Origin: Methanocalculaceae archaeon
GTDB taxonomy: Archaea > Halobacteriota > Methanomicrobia > Methanomicrobiales > Methanocorpusculaceae
NCBI GenBank assembly: GCA_031255895.1
Contig: JAIRRQ010000075.1
Location: forward strand, 1-14,516
DNA: 14,516 nt
Direction: 5' to 3'
Under the pieces are notes generated by a model, which saw only the letters and a list, made by a program, of their open reading frames with translations, was not told the DNA's origin and searched no databases. Below, one piece after another: positions 7,533 to 14,070 of the stretch (position 1 is its first letter; the number at the start of each line of letters is the position of its first letter). A program made the translations under genes and the position numbers.

Positions 7533-7777
7533 ATAACTTGATCACAAAGATAGTGATGACGATAGTAGCCTTCTACATACTCCTGATGGCACTCGAAGTC
7601 ATCAATCATCCTGCAGTTCTCACTGGAGCAGTCATCGGTACCGTTTTGATCTGTGCTGTTGCGAATATCTTTCTCACTTCCCGTGAACACGCTGTGCACA
7701 CAGGTGAGATGATACTCATCTGGGTGATGATACTGCTGTTTGTGTTTTACGGAGTGTGTTCTGCCTGTTTGAAGTGA
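7529..7777 (+). CDS. Eha hydrogenase small membrane subunit, K- or L-like
   Basis: This 82-residue protein has three hydrophobic segments (about 5-24, 28-48 and 61-78). Known eha clusters carry two small genes, ehaK and ehaL, between ehaJ and ehaM. Here there is only one, and its length and hydrophobic pattern fit either; I lean to EhaL. Ribosome-binding site ggaggg sits upstream, and the start overlaps ehaJ by four bases. A membrane-arm structural role is likely. Confidence 0.55.
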   Translation: MNNLITKIVMTIVAFYILLMALEVINHPAVLTGAVIGTVLICAVANIFLTSREHAVHTGEMILIWVMILLFVFYGVCSACLK

Positions 7778-7781
7778 TAGC

Positions 7782-8138
7782 ATGGATCTAATCTACGAAC
7801 GAAATCTTCAACCTATGAAACTTGTTGCTCTTAAAGGAACTCGACAAGATCAGGCAGTACTTGACCTTGCCACACGACTTGGCATCAGTCGCCAACAGAT
7901 GCGGAAAATTCTCATCAAAGGTTGTGACATGATGATTCTGGAAAATCTCGGATCACGACTTGAAGCAGCGGATGCAGCCTCCGCAGATGATGCAGTCATT
8001 GATGCTCTTTCACTCCCGCATCTAACTGCGGCAACCTGCCTGCTGAGTGAGTCAGCCGCAGATGAATTCCATCGTCGTGCCGACTCTGGGACACCCATAT
8101 CGGAGCTCCTTGCAGAGATTCTCGAGGCGATAACATGA
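7782..8138 (+). CDS. ehaM: Eha hydrogenase soluble subunit M-like
   Basis: This 118-residue soluble, probably alpha-helical protein has no membrane segment or cysteine cluster. The sole Cys residues are isolated (in IKGCDMM and TATCLL). The segment [18 protein letters not shown], about residues 28-45, looks like a small helical or helix-turn-helix-type element. Position directly before the hydrogenase small subunit matches EhaM, a conserved cytoplasmic protein of unknown function. It is somewhat shorter than I would expect for the family. The start lies four bases after the preceding stop, with agtgat just upstream, and the end overlaps ehaN by four bases. Confidence 0.68.
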   Translation: MDLIYERNLQPMKLVALKGTRQDQAVLDLATRLGISRQQMRKILIKGCDMMILENLGSRLEAADAASADDAVIDALSLPHLTAATCLLSESAADEFHRRADSGTPISELLAEILEAIT

Positions 8139-8599
8139 CTCTTCTGCAAATCCTAAAAAACATTGTTCGCAAACATTCCATTCACGTATGCTATGTGAAT
8201 ACCGGTTCCTGCAACGGTTGTGACATAGAAATTCTCGCATGTCTTTCCCCACGATACGATATTGAACAATACGGCATCTATGTCCACAACAATCCTCGCG
8301 AAGCAGACATCATCCTCGTCACCGGCACAATGTCCGCGCAGTGGATCGATAAGCTACCAGACATCTGGGACAAAGTGCCAGAACCAAAGGCCGTCATCGT
8401 CATCGGCAACTGCCCAATTTCTGGCTGCGCTTTCGACCGTCCAGGTGCTCTTATCGATCCGCCAGTCAGCAAACACATCCCAGTCTCTGCAGTCGTTCCC
8501 GGCTGTCCACCGCGTCCAACGGAGATAATTAGCACCATCTTAAACTCCGCAGACATTCTGTTTGAAAACTACGAAACCAAAACAGAGAGAAAACCATGA
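8135..8599 (+). CDS. ehaN: Eha [NiFe] hydrogenase small subunit
   Basis: The 154-residue product is a short group 4 hydrogenase small subunit, homologous to NuoB/EchC. It carries one proximal [4Fe-4S] cluster. Ligand candidates are C26 and C29 in SCNGCDIE, C93 in GNCPISGC, and C124 in [12 protein letters not shown]98 is additional. No signal peptide is present, so the protein sits on the cytoplasmic face of the membrane module, passing electrons from the NiFe site in EhaO to ferredoxin carriers. It overlaps ehaM and ehaO by four bases each, which fits stoichiometric synthesis with the large subunit. Confidence 0.92.
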   Translation: MTLLQILKNIVRKHSIHVCYVNTGSCNGCDIEILACLSPRYDIEQYGIYVHNNPREADIILVTGTMSAQWIDKLPDIWDKVPEPKAVIVIGNCPISGCAFDRPGALIDPPVSKHIPVSAVVPGCPPRPTEIISTILNSADILFENYETKTERKP

Positions 8600-9681
8600 A
8601 AAAAATTGTTGATGTTTCGCTGCCAATAGGTCCTGTACACCCTTGCTTCAAAGAACCTGCACGCATCAAATGTGAAACTGCAGGCGAAAGGGTCATCAGA
8701 ACCGAAGTGGAACTCGGTTACGTCAAAAAGGGCATTGAAAAAATCATGATCGGCCGTCCTTGGCAAGAAATCATCTTCCTCGCCGAGCGAGTCTGTGGCA
8801 TCTGTTCTGTGGTCCACAACACAGCAATCATAGGTGCCCTTGAAAAAATCAGCAACATTACAGTTCCGATGCGCGCCATGTATCTGCGCATCATCCTAAA
8901 CGAACTTGACCGAATGCAGAGTCATCTACTTGCCAACTATTCCTATTGCTACACCATTGAGCATGAAACACTCGCCATGTATCTCTTAAACCTCCGTGAA
9001 ACTGTGATGGATGCAATCGAAATTATGACTGGCACCCGCATCATGGCGGCATACATCGTACCTGGTGGTGTGCGCACAGATATCAACAGAGAGATTGCGA
9101 CAAAAATTTGCGAAGCACTCGATCACATCGAGGCAGAACTGCCGCGGTTTGTGCAGATGTTTGCAACCGGTCCTCTGATCGCCCTTCGATCGAAGGGCAT
9201 CGGCATTCTCTCAGTCAAAGACGCAAAAGAGAGCGGGGTTGTGGGACCAACTGCCCGTGCGAGCGGCATTGCTCGCGATGCTCGCGAACATGAATTGTTG
9301 TATACGGAACTCGGTTGGCACATGATTATCCGGCAGGACGGTGACAATTTCTCCAGGATCATGCTCAGATTTGATGAATTGTTCCAATCGGTGCATATCA
9401 TCAAAAACGCACTTGCTGTCATCCCAGAGGGTCCAGTACGACTCGGAAATCGCATCACCTCCGGTCGAACAAAACACACAGTTGAGGCACCACGAGGAGA
9501 GCTCACATACGACGTTGAACTCGACGAAAACGGCCAGGTAATTATGATCTCCATTCAGACTCCATCGATCATGAACGTTGATGCCGGATCGCATGCAATG
9601 ATGAAGAATCTCTCGTCTATCGCCGATGTGACCTCGACCTTTATCAGCGCAGATCCCTGCATTGCCTGCGCAGAGCGATGA
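8596..9681 (+). CDS. ehaO: Eha [NiFe] hydrogenase large catalytic subunit
   Basis: The 361-residue protein is the catalytic [NiFe] subunit, related to NuoD/EchE. The four nickel-binding cysteines are visible as C67 and C70 in ERVCGIC and C355 and C358 in DPCIACAER. The polypeptide ends right at R361 of the second motif, so no C-terminal tail remains for a maturation protease to remove. The N-terminal IGPVHP motif (11-16) is also typical of group 4 large subunits. In the complex it oxidises H2 and, driven by the ion gradient, sends electrons to ferredoxin. Only a weak ribosome-binding site (agagag) is seen, so coupling to ehaN through the atga overlap is likely important. Confidence 0.95.
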   Translation: MKKIVDVSLPIGPVHPCFKEPARIKCETAGERVIRTEVELGYVKKGIEKIMIGRPWQEIIFLAERVCGICSVVHNTAIIGALEKISNITVPMRAMYLRIILNELDRMQSHLLANYSYCYTIEHETLAMYLLNLRETVMDAIEIMTGTRIMAAYIVPGGVRTDINREIATKICEALDHIEAELPRFVQMFATGPLIALRSKGIGILSVKDAKESGVVGPTARASGIARDAREHELLYTELGWHMIIRQDGDNFSRIMLRFDELFQSVHIIKNALAVIPEGPVRLGNRITSGRTKHTVEAPRGELTYDVELDENGQVIMISIQTPSIMNVDAGSHAMMKNLSSIADVTSTFISADPCIACAER

Positions 9682-9684
9682 ACC

Positions 9685-10287
9685 ATGGGCGCTTTATCTT
9701 ATTTCAAAGAATTTTTCCGGATCGAATGGTTCAAAAAATTCATAGCGGCAAAAACCGAACCACTCCAGGTTCCTGCGTATTTCCGCAATTTTCCAGAACT
9801 AACCGGCAATGAATGCACCCACTGCCTTGAGTGTAAAATGATCTGTCCAGCTCCCGGTGCAATCGATGTTTTTCAACATGAAGACGGTCAATGGAGGCCA
9901 CAAATTATCCGTGGACACTGTTTCCGATGCGGCTACTGCGTCGAGATATGTCCTGAAGAGGTTCTCACTTCCGGCGGCATTCTTGCAAAACGACACGAAC
10001 AAAACCTTGCCTTCACCCACGAATACAAAGTGTTGATGAATTCAATGCTTTGTATGGGCTGTGGTAACTGCTGCACGGCCTGTCCCGTCAACCGCGAAAT
10101 CGAACCCAATATGGGATCAGGCGGAACATCTGTGTCAACCAATGTTCTGATGCGAGTTGAAAAAGGCAAAAACACCGTTTTGCACAACGATCTCTGCAAA
10201 GGATGCAAGATCTGCGAGGACACTTGCCCAAACGGTGCGGTGCATGTCATCAGGCACGTGGAAGCAATTCAAACTGGAGAATACTGA
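9685..10287 (+). CDS. Polyferredoxin with four [4Fe-4S] motifs, hydrogenase-associated
   Basis: This 200-residue soluble iron-sulfur protein has four CxxCxxCxxxCP motifs: C44/47/50/54, C79/82/85/89, C123/126/129/133 (with an extra C130) and C171/174/177/181. The first pair, in the segment NECTHCLECKMICP, resembles the NuoI/EchF type. The second pair resembles polyferredoxin subunits such as EhaP or FwdF, which usually have more clusters. It lies three bases after ehaO and overlaps fwdA by one base, so it is well placed to carry electrons from the hydrogenase to formylmethanofuran dehydrogenase; that role is inferred. It could be named EhaP, but the cluster number leaves this open. Confidence 0.85.
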   Translation: MGALSYFKEFFRIEWFKKFIAAKTEPLQVPAYFRNFPELTGNECTHCLECKMICPAPGAIDVFQHEDGQWRPQIIRGHCFRCGYCVEICPEEVLTSGGILAKRHEQNLAFTHEYKVLMNSMLCMGCGNCCTACPVNREIEPNMGSGGTSVSTNVLMRVEKGKNTVLHNDLCKGCKICEDTCPNGAVHVIRHVEAIQTGEY

Positions 10288-11990
10288 TGACCAATTATCT
10301 CCTGAAAAACGCCTGCGTGATTGATCCAGTGAACAAAATTTCGCAAGAGATGATGGATATTGCCATCGTAAATGGCCACATCACCGAGGAACCATCAAAG
10401 ACTGCGGAGGTCATCAACTGTGGCGGAACGCTTGTGATGCCAGGCGGTATAGACTCACACACGCACATCTGCGGAACGAAAGTGAATTTCGGCAGATACA
10501 TGAGTCCCGAGGATATGCGTGCGGGCCGTGCTCCTCGCGGTAACGGCATGCGAGCCGTCTCTGGTTACAGTATCCCGACCACCTACGGCAACAGCTATCG
10601 CTACGCGTTGATGGGATACACAACACTGACAGAGGGGGCGATGGCACCTCTTGAAGCCCGCCACACGCATGAAGAGTTTCGTCATACCCCTTTGCAGGAC
10701 GGTCTCATCATGACACTGTTTGACGGTGACTGGGGAGTCATGCGCGCGATTGCAAATTGCGACATCAAACGAGCAGCAGCCCTCATCGCCTGGCGTTTAT
10801 CTGCGGTTAAAGGGTACGGTGTAAAACTCACCAACCCGCTGGGAGCAGAAATGTGGAGTTGGGGCAAAAATGTGGAGTGCATCAGAAAACCAATTCCATT
10901 TTTCGACTTAAGTCCCGCCGAATATATTCAGGGAGTGATCAAGGCAAACGAAATACTTGGCCTCCCACACTCGGTGCATTTACACTGTAACAATCTTGGT
11001 AAGCCCGGCAACTACACCTGCACACTCGGAACGATGGGGCTTATTCCTGATCTAAACGAAAAACGGCAGACCGCATATCTAACGCATGTGCAGTTTCATT
11101 CTTACGGTGGTTCCGGATGGAACGATTTCTGTTCCAGAGCTGAACAAGTATCCCGCATGACAAATTTACGGCCACAAATCACTATTGATATTGGACAGGT
11201 AATGTTTGGCAGAACCACGACAATGACAGCCGATGGCCCAATGGAATTCAATCTCTACCGTTTGTACCAAGACAAATGGAGTAATCATGACGTCGAGCTG
11301 GAAACCGCGTCAGGTGTGATTCCTGTGATGTACCGCCGTAAAAATCTGACCAACAGTATCATGTGGGCAATTGGATTAGAGCTTGCATTGCTCGTGGAAA
11401 ATCCATGGCAGTGTTTGCTGACCACCGACAATCCAAACGGTGCGCCGTTTGTGAAGTATCCAGAGATAATTGGTCTCCTGATGAGCAACGAGTACCGCGA
11501 GAAGGAATTTGAAACGGTGCACGCAACAACCGCAAAACGCGTGGTGCTTCCAGCACTTGATCGCGAACTGACGTTTGATGAAGTTGCGGTGATGACCCGT
11601 GCAGGTCAGGCACGGGCACTCGGTCTTCTCGAGCTTGGCAAAGGCCATCTTGGCATTGGTGCCGAAGCGGACATTGCCGTGTACCCGATTGTGCCTGACA
11701 AAATCGATCCTGCGAAACAATACGCCGAGATTATCCGAGGGTTTGCACAAACGAAGTACACATTCAAGGGAGGGAGCATGATATCACGTGACGATGATAT
11801 TGTTGCAGACAATCAAAATAGAATGTTTTGGTGCAGCCCAAAGATTCCAAAAGCATATGACATGAACAATGATCCTGAGCTGATCCGCACGTTTGAGCGG
11901 TACTACTCGATCCGGAAAGAAAATTATCCAGTCGATGAAGAGTACTACCTTCCTCGCAGTATAAAAATTGAAACAGAGACGAAACTATGA
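10287..11990 (+). CDS. fwdA: Formylmethanofuran dehydrogenase subunit A (amidohydrolase subunit)
   Basis: FwdA is the zinc-containing amidohydrolase-type subunit that joins formate, made from CO2 at the Mo/W site, to methanofuran. The 567-residue product has the metal motif HTH (H58, H60) in GGIDSHTHICG, candidate carboxylated lysine K175 or K180 in VKGYGVKLTNP, histidines H231 and H233 in SVHLHCNNLG, and the catalytic-type aspartate D381 in TTDNPNGAPF. Length is as expected. The ATG at 10287 is chosen over one at 10203, as it has ggag upstream and begins with the family-typical YLLKNACVIDP; the longer reading would lie within the polyferredoxin. It overlaps the polyferredoxin by one base and fwdC by four. 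Confidence 0.95.
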   Translation: MTNYLLKNACVIDPVNKISQEMMDIAIVNGHITEEPSKTAEVINCGGTLVMPGGIDSHTHICGTKVNFGRYMSPEDMRAGRAPRGNGMRAVSGYSIPTTYGNSYRYALMGYTTLTEGAMAPLEARHTHEEFRHTPLQDGLIMTLFDGDWGVMRAIANCDIKRAAALIAWRLSAVKGYGVKLTNPLGAEMWSWGKNVECIRKPIPFFDLSPAEYIQGVIKANEILGLPHSVHLHCNNLGKPGNYTCTLGTMGLIPDLNEKRQTAYLTHVQFHSYGGSGWNDFCSRAEQVSRMTNLRPQITIDIGQVMFGRTTTMTADGPMEFNLYRLYQDKWSNHDVELETASGVIPVMYRRKNLTNSIMWAIGLELALLVENPWQCLLTTDNPNGAPFVKYPEIIGLLMSNEYREKEFETVHATTAKRVVLPALDRELTFDEVAVMTRAGQARALGLLELGKGHLGIGAEADIAVYPIVPDKIDPAKQYAEIIRGFAQTKYTFKGGSMISRDDDIVADNQNRMFWCSPKIPKAYDMNNDPELIRTFERYYSIRKENYPVDEEYYLPRSIKIETETKL

Positions 11991-12757
11991 GACGGATCAC
12001 ACTGATTGTACGAGGTTCAACGAACCCATTTCTGCCGATTGAGGCTGAAGTCATAACACCAGAGATTCTCTGCAAAACAGTTCGGGTAAATGTATATGTC
12101 GGCAACCAGAAAATGCAGTTGTCTGAGGTGTTCGATATCAGAGTGGACGGTGAGGCGGCAGGCCCCAGTGCAACGGAGATCGTGCTCATAGGTGACGCAT
12201 CACGCGTAAAACGAGTAGGTGAGTATATGACAGATGGACGAATCATCGTGGACGGTGACATAGGAATGCATTGCGGCGATTTTATGACAGGAGGTACAAT
12301 TGAAATCATGGGCAATGCTGGTGACTGGTTGGGACGCGAGATGCTCGGCGGCAAGATTATCTGTCACGGAAATGTGGGAAATTACTGCGGATCCGACTAT
12401 CGTGGCGGAAGAAAAGGCATGCGGGGTGGTGAAATTCTGGTGAAAGGTAATGCCGGAGATTACTGCGGTGAAAGCCTCTTCGGAGGTGTTATTCGAGTAA
12501 TGGGAAATGCAGACTTGCATGCTGGTACGAATATGAAAGGTGGAAACCTAATCATCGAAGGGGATGCCGTAATGCCGTGTGGAGATATGTTCGGTGGAGA
12601 GTGTACCGTATTTGGGCACGTAGATGATTTCATGCCAACATTTGCTGAAATAGGAACTGTCGTGGAAAATAATCAGGAACTCACAGTGTTCACGGGTGAT
12701 CTTGCACATCGTAACGGCAAGGGTACACTCCGTGTCGGATCATATACACGAATATAA
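11987..12757 (+). CDS. fwdC: Formylmethanofuran dehydrogenase subunit C
   Basis: The 256-residue FwdC has the glycine-rich beta-helix repeats shared with the C-terminal domain of glutamate synthase. From about residue 80 to 210 the pattern G-N-x-G-x-x-x-G followed by GG recurs, for example GNAGDWLGREMLGG (109-122), GNVGNYCG (128-135) and GNAGDYCGESLFGG (154-167). It acts as a structural subunit of the formylmethanofuran dehydrogenase core. It is the last gene of the operon; a gene-poor region follows. The ribosome-binding site is weak, so coupling to fwdA through the atga overlap is likely. Confidence 0.93.
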   Translation: MRRITLIVRGSTNPFLPIEAEVITPEILCKTVRVNVYVGNQKMQLSEVFDIRVDGEAAGPSATEIVLIGDASRVKRVGEYMTDGRIIVDGDIGMHCGDFMTGGTIEIMGNAGDWLGREMLGGKIICHGNVGNYCGSDYRGGRKGMRGGEILVKGNAGDYCGESLFGGVIRVMGNADLHAGTNMKGGNLIIEGDAVMPCGDMFGGECTVFGHVDDFMPTFAEIGTVVENNQELTVFTGDLAHRNGKGTLRVGSYTRI

Positions 12758-13180
12758 CGTTCTTTCTGAAAAAACTCAACCACCATACACGATGCAAACA
12801 ACGCAAATATGCATTCAATTCTATTCATTTTGATGTCTGTTTTGTGGATAATAGATCGATTTCATCATCGATGCAATCAAAAAAACAGAAAATGCCAATA
12901 AACAACCAAAGCGATTATTTGAATGGGTCTGTTCATCTTGATTCAAAATCACACGATATAATTGTCTACGTGAACACAAAGAACTATTAAATTTTTTCGC
13001 GGCATCACAGAACAAACCGATCTGACCAAAGAATCGCGCTGCATCATCACAGAATGGTACAAAGACGAGTCATAAACTCAAAAATTGAAATTTTTCAACG
13101 AAATTTCGTGTGATATGAGCATTTCACAGTGGTACCGATTGCAATCATCATTGATCACAACACGGACGTGCGGATCAGAA
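12758..13180. other. Intergenic DNA after fwdC with AT-rich inverted repeats
   Basis: No convincing gene is present. After the fwdC stop there is a weak T-rich stretch (gttctttct). Nested inverted repeats follow: tctgtttt at 12836-12843 with aaaacaga at 12882-12889, enclosing atcgat at 12855-12860 and 12867-12872. A further hairpin, gaaattt (13087-13093) with aaatttc (13101-13107), is present. A minus-strand frame at 12821-13015 with one hydrophobic stretch lacks promoter and ribosome-binding signals. Confidence 0.5.
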
Positions 13181-13190
13181 GATATAAATA
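13181..13190 (+). promoter_or_regulatory. TATA box upstream of a candidate non-coding RNA
   Basis: The string gatataaata matches the archaeal TATA box well. The expected start of transcription, about 27 bases from its centre, is near 13212, just before the first hairpin of the RNA candidate. No credible protein-coding frame follows. Confidence 0.4.
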
Positions 13191-13211
13191 TTATTACCAA
13201 TATTCAGATAA

Positions 13212-13418
13212 TTCTCGAGCAGAAACAAGAAAATGCTCGACAAAACATCATACGCGATTGAATGAAAAAAGAAGAAATTATGTAACCACGCCTTCTGGGA
13301 TTCGACGAATGAGGACCCCACGAATTTTGTGTCGAGCGAAAAAGCGTAGATTCAGATAAAACATTCAATCGACAACGCACACACCTCCACATGAGTATCC
13401 ATTGAAATCTGTTTTTTT
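13212..13418 (+). ncRNA. Candidate structured non-coding RNA with crossing long-range helices
   Basis: A region of about 205 bases lies between a TATA box and a seven-T tract and has no convincing coding frame. Complementary segments are: helix A, tcgagca 13215-13221 with tgctcga 13234-13240; helix B, gctcgacaaaa 13235-13245 with 13325-13337 (eleven pairs around a two-base bulge); helix C, cgattgaatg 13255-13264 with cattcaatcg 13362-13371 (ten perfect pairs). A and B share bases, so they are mutually exclusive. B and C cross, as in a pseudoknot. A small hairpin attcgacgaat lies between. I do not recognise it as tRNA, RNase P RNA, SRP RNA or a C/D-box RNA. Helices were found by eye, so existence as a transcript is unproven. 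Confidence 0.35.
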
Positions 13419-13420
13419 CG
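13410..13420 (+). terminator. T-tract at the end of the RNA candidate
   Basis: A run of seven T (13412-13418) matches the archaeal T-tract terminator type. It would end the putative RNA well before the convergent mobB gene. Confidence 0.4.
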
Positions 13421-13504
13421 TCGTGAGTGGTGAACATGGTTACTCCAAGTAAAACCAGAGAGAAAGATCTTCGTGTACTGTTTCAAAAAATGTTCATCAA
13501 AAAA

Positions 13505-13951
13505 TCAAGCCGAACAATTTTTGGAACCGTCACACCTCGGCACATACACCTCAAACTGATCCCGCATTGCAAAAACCTCATCAACCCCAACATTCCGTAA
13601 AATCACATGTTCCGCCACAAGATCCCCGAGCACCACACACGAAAATCCCTCCTCCTTGAACCCCTCGACCACCGCATAATCATACCCTTTCCAAGCATAA
13701 TAATTTAAAATTTCATGCACATCAGTCGTTCGAAGACTCATCACCGTCTTCTCTGCATCAATCCCTGCCGTCACCACAGAACCTCCAACAAAATGCACCG
13801 TCGTATCCTTCTCTGCTGGCAATTCCCAGATGTGATGACCCATATGTTTAATCGTCGCAACCGTTCCAACTGCAGCCAGAAGCGGTACAAGTTTTCTGAT
13901 CATGATCGTCTTCCCTGAGTTCGAGTGACCGATGATATTGATGATCCGCAT
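13505..13951 (-). CDS. mobB: Molybdopterin-guanine dinucleotide biosynthesis protein MobB
   Basis: MobB is a GTP-binding protein that assists attachment of GMP to molybdopterin to make the guanine dinucleotide cofactor used by formylmethanofuran dehydrogenase. The 148-residue product shows the P-loop GHSNSGKT at residues 8-15, the conserved TIKHMGHH stretch at 33-40 and the VEGFK motif at 95-99, all in the right order. Length is near that of stand-alone MobB. It reads opposite to its neighbours, divergent from fwdD across about 70-120 bases. The ribosome-binding site is weak; a symmetric AT block, tataatattata (13966-13977), lies upstream. Adjacency to fwd genes fits a supply role. Confidence 0.9.
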   Translation of the reverse strand: MRIINIIGHSNSGKTIMIRKLVPLLAAVGTVATIKHMGHHIWELPAEKDTTVHFVGGSVVTAGIDAEKTVMSLRTTDVHEILNYYAWKGYDYAVVEGFKEEGFSCVVLGDLVAEHVILRNVGVDEVFAMRDQFEVYVPRCDGSKNCSA

Positions 13952-13965
13952 ATCTATCTTCTATC

Positions 13966-14000
13966 TATAATATTATACCCTGAGATCACTTTATTAATTT
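13966..14000. promoter_or_regulatory. Shared promoter region of mobB and fwdD
   Basis: The divergent gap holds tttattaattt (13990-14000), a TATA-like box that would place the fwdD transcript start near 14020. The palindromic tataatattata (13966-13977) is too close to the mobB ATG to give it a leader. For mobB, the reverse of the first element (attaataaa) would give a leader of about 16 bases. Both genes may thus use overlapping elements. Confidence 0.35.
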
Positions 14001-14030
14001 GCACTCGAATACATATTGAATGATGATTAG

Positions 14031-14052
14031 CCACCCAAAACATCTCGGGTGG
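14031..14052 (+). promoter_or_regulatory. Hairpin in the presumed fwdD leader
   Basis: The segment ccaccc (14031-14036) is perfectly complementary to gggtgg (14047-14052), with a ten-base loop. It lies between the predicted transcript start and the preferred fwdD start codon at 14071. The 3' arm resembles a Shine-Dalgarno sequence, though at 18 bases it is far from the ATG. If translation instead begins at 14020, this segment is coding. Confidence 0.3.
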
Positions 14053-14070
14053 TCAGGGACAAGAGCATTC

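Noticed and set aside
12821..13015. 64-codon minus-strand ORF with one hydrophobic stretch
   Set aside because: No TATA box or ribosome-binding site upstream, AT-rich composition, and it runs across the nested palindromes. A chance ORF is more likely, though a small membrane peptide is not excluded.
13129..13359. 76-codon plus-strand ORF rich in Arg and Lys
   Set aside because: It spans the TATA box and the paired segments of the RNA candidate. Composition is unlike a normal protein and there is no ribosome-binding site.
13204..13437. 77-codon minus-strand ORF opposite the RNA candidate
   Set aside because: No promoter or ribosome-binding signals, and the sequence is not protein-like.
13436..13600. 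54-codon plus-strand ORF beginning MVTPSKTREKDLRVLFQKM
   Set aside because: The first third looks protein-like, but the rest is antisense to the end of mobB. The ggtga upstream is only two bases from the ATG, too close to act normally.
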